DNA from: Magnolia sinica
Taxonomy: Eukaryota > Streptophyta > Magnoliopsida > Magnoliales > Magnoliaceae
DNA: 64,000 bases
NCBI RefSeq assembly: GCF_029962835.1
Contig: NC_080575.1
Coordinates: 44,754,437 to 44,818,436 of the forward strand
Direction: 5' to 3'
Below the pieces are notes generated by a model, which searched no databases, had not been told where the DNA came from, and saw nothing but the letters and a program-made list of their open reading frames with translations. The position numbers were made by a program, and so were the translations under genes. Below are positions 36,766-45,907 of this stretch, in pieces; positions within the stretch are counted from its first letter, which is position 1; every line of letters begins with the position of its first letter.

Positions 36766-37004
36766 ATGACGTTAGCAGATTTCCTCACCCCAACTGAGAT
36801 GAAAGATGGACTCACAAACCTTGCTAGAGTCAAAGATCTAGTTGCTGTTATGCAAAGGCAGAGAAAAAATATTATGAAGAATGTAGGTAATGCATCCAGA
36901 CAATGGTCAATTGTAGCAAGTACCTTATCAGCGACAGAGAAGAATGGTTGCCTTAATCATTTCCTTCAGTTAGATGGGCATAGGTTTCTCAACCAATGGC
37001 TCCA
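36766..37004 (+). pseudogene. Captured exon: TFIIS N-terminal-domain protein (plant AT4G24200-like)
   Basis: The frame reads MTLADFLTPTEMKDGLTNL, then ARVKDLVAVMQ, VGNASRQWSIVASTLSATE and LQLDGHRFLNQWLQ. From memory this is the start of plant proteins with a TFIIS N-terminal (LW) domain, which normally read MTLEDFFTLTEMKDGL. The exon has no stop and ends in a good splice donor (CCA|GTAAGC at 37004/37005). The rest of the gene is absent. It lies inside the CACTA element, so it is a transduplicated fragment and not a working gene. Confidence 0.75.
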
Positions 37005-37014
37005 GTAAGCTCCA

Positions 37015-37170
37015 AAGTGTAGTGGTGGCTCATGGGGTCCTTCCCACTGTTACCTGTGTTGAGGCCCAGTTGAGCTATAAATGTCTTTAAGCACATTCTC
37101 TACTTGTCCATCCACCGTGGGGTCCATCCCACTGTTACCTGTGTTGAGGCTCAGTTGAGCTATAAATGTC
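37015..37170. repeat. Tandem duplication, about 105-bp period
   Basis: CCCACTGTTACCTGTGTTGA followed by CAGTTGAGCTATAAATGTCT occurs at about 37044 and again at about 37130. It sits just downstream of the captured TFIIS exon. Confidence 0.7.
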
Positions 37171-37617
37171 TGATTTTTTGCTGCAGGGCCTATGATCTAG
37201 GAAAGCACCTGATGGACAGAATGGATTTTGCATAGGCAACATGGTGGGCCCACATAGCTTTAGTCATGTCTAATGAAACACAGAAGAATAGAAGAATCCC
37301 ATAAACACAGTAGAGCTCCATTCAACAACCTATCTTATACAGAAGAATAGAAGAATCCCATGCCACTTGTGCTATGAGTAGACCATATAGAGGATTTGTT
37401 TTTATTTATTTATTTATTTGAGACCATTTTTAATTTATTGTAATAAATATTATATTTTTTTATTACGAAGTAATATAAATTTTATTTAATATGCAGTTTT
37501 AATTGTATTGCATCATTTTTTATCTTTCAAATATTAAAAATATGCAGGTTTTTCAATTGAATTATATATAATAAATAAATATTATTGGCCTACTGCAGCC
37601 TTTGAAATCTACATATG

Positions 37618-37917
37618 ACTTTTAGCGGCGCTTTCTTTGTGATAGAGTATTCACAAACTGTGATTCGACGGCGCTTGTATACACTTTTGCGGCGCTTTGG
37701 ACACATATACAGGCGCTTCTGTCAGAAAATACTATCAGCCACAAAGCGTCGATTAAGTCAGATGAGCGCCGCAAAAACAAGGGCCGGTTAAAGTATGCTA
37801 GCGCCGATATAGCTTTTGCGCCCCCATTTATCGGCGCTTCCGTAGCGCCGCGAAAATAAAACGCCGGCGCTTTTGGTGCGCTTATAAGCGCCGCTAAATG
37901 TCCTTCTTTTTGTAGTG
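37618..37917. repeat. CACTA-1 right subterminal repeats (GCGGCGCT words)
   Basis: GCGGCGCTTT, ACGGCGCTTG, GAGCGCCGCA, TAGCGCCGAT, TCGGCGCTTC and AAGCGCCGCT occur in both orientations in about 300 bp, ending in the terminal inverted repeat. Such arrays are the usual transposase-binding sites in CACTA elements. The GC content is far above the flanks. The 221-codon minus-strand ORF covering this array and the KTF1 tail is a by-product. Confidence 0.85.
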
Positions 37918-38474
37918 CTAGTTGGAACAGACCAAAATCTTTTGGCCATGGACAATCGTCTGGTTGGAACAAAGAAGAGGGCAACGACAAGGAAAAATCT
38001 AGATCTTTTATCCATAGGCAATCATCTGGTTGTAACAAAGGAGTGGATTCTACTAAGGAAGCAGATGAAAGTGGGAATCTAGCAGACTCTTGGAACAAAC
38101 CAAGATCTTTTGGCCGAGGACACTCCTCCAGTTGGAACAAAAGATCAGGAACTGATAAAGATGCAGATGGAAGTGGCAATCCAGCAGACTCTTGGAACAG
38201 AACAAGATCATACGGCCGGGAACACCCATCTGGTGGTTTAGCTAGAGCCAGTGGGCCGAGTTGGAACAACACGTCTGTGGCAACCAAAGGCGGGAGTAGA
38301 AGTGGATCTCAAGTAGACGGATGGAACCGCGGATGGAAATCTGGTGATGGGGATCAAGCATCTGGTTGGAATAGGGCTAGTACTGGTGGACATCAAGTGG
38401 GTGGCTGGGATAAAGCAGCAGGTGGTTCTTGTGGGCAAGGAAATCGCGGGGGCCGCAGAAAGGGCTGGTGGTAA
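37918..38474 (+). pseudogene. KTF1: KTF1/SPT5-like pseudogene, C-terminal WG/GW repeats
   Basis: This continues the frame cut by the CACTA element. It codes SWNRPKSFGHGQSSGWNK and then about eight more WN/GW units (SWNKPRSFG, SSSWNKRSG, SWNRTRSYG, GWNRGWKSG, ASGWNRAS, VGGWDKAAG), ending in a GRG-type tail, GNRGGRRKGWW, with TAA at 38472-38474. KTF1 proteins end in this manner. This 3' part is open for about 180 codons. About 200 bp downstream lies an A-rich tract (38676-38706). Confidence 0.85.
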
Positions 38475-38675
38475 TGGTCCAAAGGCATGGGTGGTGTGGT
38501 GTGTTCATGAACAATGTGTGCTTGGCTTCCTATGGTATGTAGGTCTGTAAATATTGGGTTAATCCTTTCTGTGATGGTAGATATTTTTCCTCAATGCAGG
38601 AAAAAGAAAAATAACAAACAATAGAAACATGTAAGGGGGTTTATGTTTATAACAGCAGAATCTTCACTTGGGTCA

Positions 38676-38706
38676 AAAAAAACTAAAAAAAACTAAAAAA
38701 AAAAAC
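38676..38706 (+). other. A-rich tract, candidate poly(A) tail of the KTF1 retrocopy
   Basis: Three A-runs separated by CT lie about 200 bp after the KTF1 stop and border unrelated LINE sequence. This position fits a retroposed mRNA tail. I found no convincing target duplication at 28.8 kb. Confidence 0.45.
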
Positions 38707-38709
38707 TCA

Positions 38710-39235
38710 TGGGAGTGGAGTGACTGAGAAGATATTGCCCATAAAATTCAAGTGGGGTGGAAGAGATGGAGATGTGCCTCTGAAGTTTCATGCGATTGTC
38801 ATGTACTGCTCAAACTGAAAGGAAAATTTTATAGGATGGCTATAAGACAGGCCATGCTTTATGGGATAAAATGTTGGCAGTTAAGGAACAACATGCCCAT
38901 AGGATGAGTTAGTTGAAAAAAGAATGTTCGGATGGATGAGTGGGAAGACACGGATAGAATTAGAAATGTATGCAATTGAGGGAATTTACAAGCGGCAACA
39001 ATAGGTAACATGTGCAATGGAGACCAAGCACTGCGCTAATTAGGAGGGGTGAGTTGGTACAAGTTGAAGGCTCTAGAACAACAAGGGGAAGACCGAAATG
39101 GATGTGGGTGGAGGTAATAAGAAAAGACTTGATGACCTATGGTCTAACTGAAGTTATGGCCCTTGATAAAGTGGAATGGCGGAAAGAATTCACATAGTTG
39201 ACCCCAATTAGTTGGCGTAAGGCACAGATTGATGA
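38710..39235 (+). mobile_element. LINE ORF2 3' remnant
   Basis: Same family as 25105-26292. Plus-strand pieces read QATARYGIKCWQLRNN-like, SELVQVEG-like (GELVQVEGSRTTRGRPK), VIRKDLMTYGLTEVMALD and VEWRKEFT, then GTTGACCCCAATTAG and a short GATGATGAC tail. It is 5'-truncated and frameshifted. It abuts the A-rich tract at 38676-38706. Confidence 0.75.
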
Positions 39236-39634
39236 TGACAAGCCAAAAAATAAGTCTATTAATGGATTAGCTAAAAAATCAAACGAGGTATCAATAATAG
39301 GATTGATGGAAATGGTTACAAAGTCCAACAATCATATCAGCAACTTATCAAGCGATTGCTAAATTTGAGGTGGACTAGTTGGTCCTGTTCCAACAAGAAT
39401 CAGAGCACATAGATCTAATAATTGTAACGAGATGGAAGACGTAGAAACAATGGAGAGCAAGAAAAGACATTACGATCAACGATCTGGCTTTCAAGGCCCC
39501 AACAAATCCACTCTTAGAGAAGAAGCAGAAGCTGGCACCCAGGATGTAGAAAATAACCAAGAAGCGAAAGTTGAAGTGGAGTTGTCTACAATGTCACCTC
39601 ATACAAGCAACACTGTTAAGACAATTTTGGCCTC

Positions 39635-39678
<44 letters not shown>

Positions 39679-40659
39679 ATGGACCAATGAAAATTCAAAA
39701 GTCAAGGATGCACTTTTATTTCCCCAACCTAGGGAATCTGATGCAGGCTGCATCACGGGTCAAACAAACCTCTTGAAACCTGCCTGCACTTGATAACAAA
39801 TTGTGGCCAATCCACATCTTCATATGATCCTATGAAACCAAATAGTGGGCCATGTGGACCCATGTAGCTCGACATGTGACGCGTGTACAACTTAGGTGGC
39901 ATGGGGAGTTCTCTTTTTGGGGTATTCCAAATTTTTTTCGAAGCAATCTTAGAACATTGTTAAATTAAAAAATACTCAAAATTTCTCTCTTACTTCTTGT
40001 GGATTCAGGAACTCCCAATGTGGATTCAAGGTCTTATTACTTGAGGAAGATAGTGATCTTCTTCATTTTATTTTTTTTTACAGGATCTTCCCTGTGCCAT
40101 TTTATTCCCTAAAAGAAAGCCCACGAGCATGATGGCCCTTCACAAAACGGGCATGTCCAGTATGGATCTTAAGGGCCCAAAAATTGGGCACATCTAGAAT
40201 ATCTCCATTCTAACAGGCCACAAGGCAGGTAACATTTTGAAAATTTTCAAAGGAAAAAGGAAAGGTTCAAAGTGAAATAACATGTCTCTAAAAGTTTTAC
40301 GCCTATTTAACATGGCTTGAAGCCTATCATCAATTTGTGTTGCATGTCCTCCAGACCTGTAAATACTCTTCCTAAAGAAAATTATACAAAATAGGGATTT
40401 TTGAAGATGGCCGCCTGCCATTTCAGCTATGGACTGCAAAACTCAGTCGCTTACACTAACAGATAGGGGTGTCAACAGGCCGGGCAATCTCTGTCCAAGC
40501 CCGGCCTGTGTTCTCTGACATAGCCCCAAGGAGAGGGGGTGAGGGATTAAGTGATGGTGAGAACGCTCTCCAACTCTAATTGCGAGCAGGCAGAGAGAGA
40601 GCGCATGCAGGAAAATTACAAACTCTAAGTAGAGTAATAACGCCAGGACCTACTTGCAG
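39236..40659. other. Non-coding sequence with a GA microsatellite
   Basis: (GA)n lies at 39641-39676. An ORF at 39432-39776 (DYDQRSGFQGP-like, acidic) could be a worn LINE ORF1 end, but I cannot support it. A fragment with the hAT-like end TAGGGGTGTCAACAGG is at about 40464-40505, followed by unrelated sequence. Confidence 0.4.
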
Positions 40660-41158
40660 ATAATAGTGGGGCCCACATTGATGTTTTGTGAGTGAATTTC
40701 TCAGGTGAGTCCCACGTATTAGGGTCAAACGTTGTTCCATTTTAAATCAAGTTAACGTCAACAAGTTTTCGCTAGGGGGGGCTGATTAGGTGTTAGTCGG
40801 GGAACAAGTGGTACCCCAATGTGGCAACGTTTCATTCAAGTGTAGAAGCTATCAGAGTAGGCCCATCACTTTCACGGGGAGGTTTCAACCGTAGGCATGA
40901 TCTTATGAACGGTATGGATGGCATATAAACATCACGGTGGACCCCAGTGAGGTTTCAACAATAGGCATTCACCTACCAGTGTTTTCTTATCGTACAACCC
41001 ACTTGAGTTTTAGATTCGCATCATTTTTGGGCCTATGTCCTAACATGGTATGATAAAACGGATAGACAAGGTGGATTTCCAACAAACATCATGGTGGGCC
41101 ACACCTAGGTTCTCGTCGCAGGAAGTTCCTGTCCATTTCACAAGTACATACTTGACCC

Positions 41159-41767
41159 CAGTGTCTTCAGTAGCATTGTAGCATAGCATGTAGCATACGC
41201 AAGTAGCGTAATTCCCTGGTAGCATAAGCTATAGGGTATGTAGCGTACGCTACAATGCATGTAGCATAGCATAGTGTGTAATGTGGATAGCGCAAGCTGC
41301 CTGAAATCTCATTTTTTTCAAGTGTTTTTTCTATGTTAGTTAAACGCCTATTTTAAAATAGTGATGACTTATACCTATGACACATGAGACTACATTAAAC
41401 TAATCCGGACCATGCAAATTGTGGTCAATATCGTAGATAAAGCACTTAGATCAATCTGAACCATCCAAATTGTGGTATATATCATGAATTTGTGATGTTT
41501 CAATATATATATATAGTCATACTTAGATATGTCTAAAAGCAAACAAAGAGAGAGAGAGAGAGAGGATTTTGCATGGAAATAAGTGGTTGATGATCCGGAT
41601 ATGTAGTCAAGAACTCATAGAAATTATGCATTTTGTAAAATTTATCATATGTTCTATTATTTTAATTAAAAATATTAAAGATTGTGTAGCTTACGCTATA
41701 TGCTACATAGCTTACGCTATAGAGGGCCAAACGCCACGCTATACGCTACATGCTATTTAAAACACTG
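41159..41767. mobile_element. hAT-type MITE with TAGCGTAYGCTA words, 609 bp
   Basis: The ends are CAGTGTCTTCAGTAGCAT and the inverse of CAGTGTTTTAAATAGCAT. The flanks CTTGACCC (41151-41158) and TTCGACCC (41768-41775) are an 8-bp target duplication with two changes. The opposite foldback arm has the empty site (GTACTTGACCCTTC in reverse). The ends are filled with GTAGCGTA, TAGCATA and GCTTACGCTA words; the middle is AT-rich. No coding frame. Confidence 0.8.
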
Positions 41768-41943
41768 TTCGACCCTTCTTTGCTAGGCATCTACATGTGC
41801 TACACATCGAGGGTAGCACTTCATCCACTTCCTTTCATTACGTAGCCCATAAAGGGGTGGCCATGTAGAAAAAATCTTTTTTAAAAAAAAACATGCATAT
41901 GCATACGAATGCATGAGCATGGTGTGTGTTTCTTTTTTATTTT

Positions 41944-41970
41944 GGGGGGGGGGGGGGGGGGGTGGGGGGG
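41944..41970. repeat. Long G-run (G19-T-G7)
   Basis: Nineteen G, one T, seven G, then GGATAG-type sequence. It sits in the left arm of the foldback element with no counterpart in the right arm. Confidence 0.9.
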
Positions 41971-42161
41971 TGGATAGTGGAAGGCCACAGAGATGGTGTG
42001 GCAATATCAACGTGAAATTCAAAAGCTTATCTTACACAACCAAACTCAATTAAAAAATAGCAAAATTTACCTCCAAACCTAATGAAAATTTAATTAAGTA
42101 TATCTAATATTTCTTTGATTCCTATTGGAAATTGAAGAAAGGCAAAGGATTCATGATTTTC

Positions 42162-42326
42162 TTAAACTACCGGTGTGCCGCCCTTTGTAGTTTGTACTTC
42201 CACGGCATGTTGAGAAGTCATAGAATTGTTTATTGCCACCATCTGCTCAGAAGCAAGTGGTGCACCTTCAGGCAATGGTAGGTTGTCCATACTTTTGACA
42301 TCGTTAAAAGCATATTTATCTGACAT
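42162..42326 (-). CDS. Short ORF of the foldback element, left head (54 aa), unknown function
   Basis: The ATG at 42326-42324 starts MSDKYAFNDVKSMDN, then LPLPEGAPLASEQ and SMTSQHAVEVQTTKGGTPVV, and the frame stops at 42162. It lies downstream of the leftward TATA-like box (42369-42377) and a CT-rich leader. It is the inverted counterpart of the ORF at 42514. This copy keeps a C-terminus that the other three heads lack, so it may be closest to the ancestral peptide or exon. The frame also extends upstream to 42419, through the presumed leader. I do not recognise the family. Confidence 0.35.
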   Translation of the reverse strand: MSDKYAFNDVKSMDNLPLPEGAPLASEQMVAINNSMTSQHAVEVQTTKGGTPVV

Positions 42327-42368
42327 TTTTTTAACAGAAAGATGAGCTTGAAGAGGAAGAGAAGAGCT

Positions 42369-42472
42369 CTTAAATAGGAGGTTGAGTATTCTAGTAAACG
42401 AAGAAGAGGGTTCTAACAAATGAAGGGGAGAGCTCTTCTTCGTTTTCTAAAACACTCCTCTTCCTATTTAAG
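42369..42472. promoter_or_regulatory. Mirror-image divergent promoter, copy 2
   Basis: CTTAAATAG (42369-42377, leftward) and CCTATTTAAG (42463-42472, rightward) are the same pair seen at 127-230 in copy 1. They have conserved spacing and the same unpaired loop containing CTAACAAATGAAGGGGAG. Confidence 0.5.
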
Positions 42473-42513
42473 AACTCATTTTCTTCTTCAAACTCATCTT
42501 CCCCTTTAAAAAA

Positions 42514-42807
42514 ATGTTAGGTAAATTTGCTCCTAGTGATGTCAGAAGATTGGACAACTTGCTGCTTCCTGAAGGAACACCCCTTGCTTCCGAGCAGACG
42601 GTGATAAGAGACAGTTCTGTGACTTCTCAACATGCGTATGCATATGTATGCTTCTTTTTTTTTTTTTGTAAAGATTTTTCCACACATGACCATCCCTTTT
42701 TGGGCTATGTAACGAAAGAGAGTGGATTAGGTGTTACCCAGTGTTACCCCCGATGTGTTGCGCATATGGAAAAGAAGGGTCAAGTACATACACGACTTGT
42801 GAAATGA
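42514..42807 (+). CDS. Short ORF of the foldback element, right head (97 aa), unknown function
   Basis: It starts MLGKFAPSDVRRLDN, with LLLPEGTPLASEQ and SSVTSQHAYAYVC, then runs into a phenylalanine-rich T-tract and non-conserved sequence to 42807. Only about the first 41 residues match the other heads. The later part is probably untranslated sequence read by chance. Same promoter logic as copy 1. Confidence 0.3.
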   Translation: MLGKFAPSDVRRLDNLLLPEGTPLASEQTVIRDSSVTSQHAYAYVCFFFFFCKDFSTHDHPFLGYVTKESGLGVTQCYPRCVAHMEKKGQVHTRLVK

Positions 42808-43649
42808 GTGTAAATTCCCTGCACAAAAACTTCCTATGATGGGAAGCTAGGTGGGGCCCACCGTGATGTTTGTGGAAAATCCACCCCGTTCATTTGTTTT
42901 GCCAGACCATGTTAGGACATGTCAAAAAATGTTGCAAATCTAAAACTCAAGTGGGTCGTATGACAAGAAAATGTGGTTAGGTAAATGCCTACCATTGAAA
43001 CCTCCTTGGGGTCCACCGTGATGTTTATATGCAATCCATACCATTCATAAGGTCATGCCTACCATTGAAACCTCCCTGTGAAAGTAGATGAGCCCACTCT
43101 AACAGCTTCCACACATGAATGAAATGTTGCCATGTTGAGGTATCACCTATTACCCGAGTAACACCCAATTTGCTCTGCTAACAAAAACATGTTGACTTTA
43201 ACCTAATTTAAAATGGAACAGCGTTCAACCTTAATATGTGGGGCTCACCTAAGAAATCCATCCCATCCATATGTATTGCCAGCTCATTTTAGGGCAATTG
43301 GCAAAAAATGAGGCATATCTGTAGGCCCCACAAAGACCTTATGATGTGTTGGCATTTAATCCCCAATATTTAATGTCCTGTAGCCGACCTATGATTTAGA
43401 TCAACTTCATGTTTTGGCTTATACCCTAAAAGGAGATGGTAAAATTGATGAACCGGGTGGATTGAGAGAGCACGAGTAGGACTGGTACCTAATTAGAAGG
43501 ATATTGCAGCTCAGATTCATAGACGTTAGCAGATGAAGACAGAATCATTGGAGAAATTCAACTTCTCATCTTAAGAGCTAAAGGAGAGTAAAAACGATCC
43601 AAAGCATACTAATGCACGAGCATATGGCTTTGAAGGTTCCATCATTTTG

Positions 43650-43852
43650 GTTCTTCCTACTGTTTGAAATATCGGTGTTGCACCCTTGGGATACAGATAC
43701 ATATCAGTTATCACACGGGATATATCGTTTGTATCGCATAATTTATCGTACTTTTTGGGAAACATTGGGAAAATGGTTGTTTTTTAATGGAACTTTGGGG
43801 ATTGTTAAAAAAGCCCTTAATACACACTTTAAAAAAAAATATATGCACATGA
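43650..43852. mobile_element. GTATCG-motif element, interrupted by CACTA-2
   Basis: It begins near CTGTTTGAAATATCGGTG, exactly where copy 2 of the foldback element stops matching copy 1 (after TTGGTTCTTCCT). It contains TATCGGTG, TATATCGTTTGTATCG and TTATCG words. It is cut at 43853 by the next element. Related motif-rich pieces are at 44690-44870 and 51405-51520. Confidence 0.45.
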
Positions 43853-44289
43853 CACTACCAAAAAAGGGATAAAAGAATAGAGTCACGCTAGTTTTTTGTT
43901 ACGAATATAAACCGTACCTAATATTAATACGGTTTTAATCCGTAGCTAAAATGTTGCTAACCATTAATAATTAACGGTGGTGTAAGGGGCCCTATAGGGC
44001 CTAAAAAAATATATATGTTATATCTAAGCCGTCCAGATATTTTGAAATATTATTTTAGTATAGAAAATAAAAACTCAGCTAGATTGAAGTCTCACTTGAA
44101 CCACGTGGTAGGAAACATGGAGATTAAATCATATTTTCTTCCTATGGTGTGGTCCAATCAAGCGTTCAATGTACTTTAAGTTTTGGGATCATGAATTAAA
44201 ATAATTTATTAAAATTAATGATCGGAATAACCCAAATACATCATTGTGGGCCCCACGGAGCTCTTGATAGGACCGTCCAGGTCCGTCTC

Positions 44290-44535
44290 ACGAAAGGACG
44301 CCCAAAATTGGGCGCGCGCTGAAAACAGAGCCGCGCCCAATACTCTCTCTCTCTCCGTTCCCTAATCCTCTATCCCTCTGTTCCCCTCTCCCTCCCGATC
44401 TCTGCTCCATCTTCTCATTCTCCTCCCTCTCTCTCCAATGCATCTCCGCCCTCTCTATCTCTCTCCATTGCAGCAGTTGTGAGCTCCTACCCGAAGAAAC
44501 CCAAGCCATTCAAAACCCTTCTCATATCTTTGAGG
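44290..44535 (+). other. CT-rich, first-exon-like leader inside CACTA-2
   Basis: A CT-rich stretch (44340-44470) leads to AAACCCAAGCCATTC and a splice-donor-like GAG|GTATCT near 44533. It looks like a captured 5' untranslated first exon. Its gene is not identified. A GGGCCCCACGGAGCTC-type genomic module precedes it. Confidence 0.35.
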
Positions 44536-44689
44536 TATCTTTTAAAACCGAATTTTTAACCATTTCTATTCCCCCTAAACTATTTGAAGTGAAAAGGTTT
44601 TCTGTTTTCTTTTTCCCAATTTTTAACATTTTCTATTCTCCTAAAATTCCCTGATTTTTGCCACACGTATAATCGAATCACATGTATTG

Positions 44690-44870
44690 ATTGATACACT
44701 GTAAATGTATAAAGGCCCTGAGTGTGATATATCACGATACACAAACGATATCTGTGATATTTTCGTGGACACGGGGGATTTTTACGTATCCCCCTGGTTT
44801 CATGTCACGCTTGTGCGATATCGATTGTATTCTTTACCATGGCCAACTTACATACAAGCATTTAGCACTT
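44690..44870. repeat. GTATCG-motif repeat inside CACTA-2
   Basis: GATATATCACGATACACAAA, CGATATCTGTGATA and TGCGATATCGATTGTAT recur within about 180 bp. Same style as 43650-43852 and 51405-51520. The ends are not defined. Confidence 0.4.
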
Positions 44871-45080
44871 TCCTTTCCCATCTTAGTTCCTCTTGATTGG
44901 TTTCCTCATATATATATATATATATATATATATTCCTGTGAGAAAGTTTTGTACATCATCTGGTTATTTTTTATAATGACAATGGCCCAAAAAAGTATTG
45001 AACCTCTTTTCCCTTTCCTTTGTACTTTGCAAAACATTCCAGGCAGAGAATACATTTGGAGATATAAGTGGCAAGGTAGT

Positions 45081-45870
45081 TGTAAGACCCGTGTCCTAGT
45101 CCGTACCATTCCGTTGGCTTCCGCGGTCCTTCCGGTCAAATTTCGGCAACCTTCGCACCATATCCGACGTTTGTGCGCGATCTTAAGCCAGGTCCCGCAC
45201 ACCAATGTCGACTCGATCCGAAACCTATGTCTTAGCGACCGCGTCGTCGCCGCGGTTCCAACGCCGTAACTTGCGCACCGAACCGATACCCAGGCTAAAA
45301 GATGTCGATATGCGTTTATTCCGAAGAAACGCCGCGTGTTGCGAATATCGAGGGAATCTCTACAATATGTCCAATCAATCAATCAATCAATCAAGGTCAA
45401 GTACAAGTCAAGTCACACCTTACCCAAGTACAACAACCCATCTCTCTTTCTCCACAAAGTCAACTCTCTCTCTCTCTCTCTTCACCCATCCCTCTTTTAC
45501 CCATTTTTCAAACCAACCCATGCTTTATTAATCACCTCGTATCACTCCCATCCTCTCATTTTCTCTCTCATTTCTCAAAATCTCCTAAGCAACTCAAGCA
45601 TCCCACGTCCAAGCTTCCTCTCTCCCAAACCACAAGTGTGACCCACCCTCTTATCTCTCATCTACACCATCAATCTCCCATCAACCTCCATTAAAAGGGA
45701 AGCTAAGGAGCTTAGGAGCCTAAGGGAGCAAGGAGAAGGCCTAAAGGTGGGTGATCTACCGTTATTCTAAATTTTAAGGGCCCCTTGTTGTGGGACCCAC
45801 TTGATGTATGAGTTGTATCAATGGAGGGCCCATAGTGGCGGGGTCCCTCCTCTCCATCACCGTCTCTCTA

Positions 45871-45907
<37 letters not shown>

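Larger units (their letters stand above)
30912..37917. mobile_element. CACTA (En/Spm) DNA transposon, 7006 bp, non-autonomous, gene-capturing
   Basis: It starts CACTACAACAAAAG and ends CTTCTTTTTGTAGTG, inverted ends typical of CACTA elements. It is flanked by CTA at 30909-30911 and 37918-37920, a perfect 3-bp target duplication. Removing the element and one CTA rejoins the KTF1 frame exactly (DQNA then SWNRPK). GGCGC-type subterminal repeats crowd the right end (37620-37905) and occur at the left (30960-30990). I see no transposase (TNP2/TNPD) frame. The inside has CT-rich leader-like repeats, exon-like pieces and a TFIIS-domain exon. Confidence 0.92.
40660..43640. mobile_element. Foldback-like element, copy 2 (both arms)
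   Basis: 40660-42425 and 42450-43290 are inverted images around a loop at about 42437. Pairs include GTGAGTCCCACGTATTAGGG (40705) with its partner near 43240, and the two coding heads at 42162-42326 and 42514. The left arm is longer because it holds a hAT MITE (41159-41767), a G-run and about 220 bp of unpaired sequence (41985-42205). 43290-43640 is unpaired but is shared with copy 1 (1100-1430). No transposase was found. Confidence 0.75.

Noticed and set aside
37622-38287. 221-codon minus-strand ORF
   Set aside because: Antisense to the KTF1 GW repeats and runs into CACTA subterminal repeats; crosses the element border, so cannot be a native gene.
39432-39776. 114-codon ORF, possible LINE ORF1 end
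   Set aside because: Low-confidence composition only; no CCHC knuckle or other ORF1 hallmark, and it includes a GA microsatellite.
44691-45269. 192-codon ORF and its 158-codon antisense partner
   Set aside because: Crosses from a GTATCG repeat through a TA microsatellite into the LTR; composite by chance.
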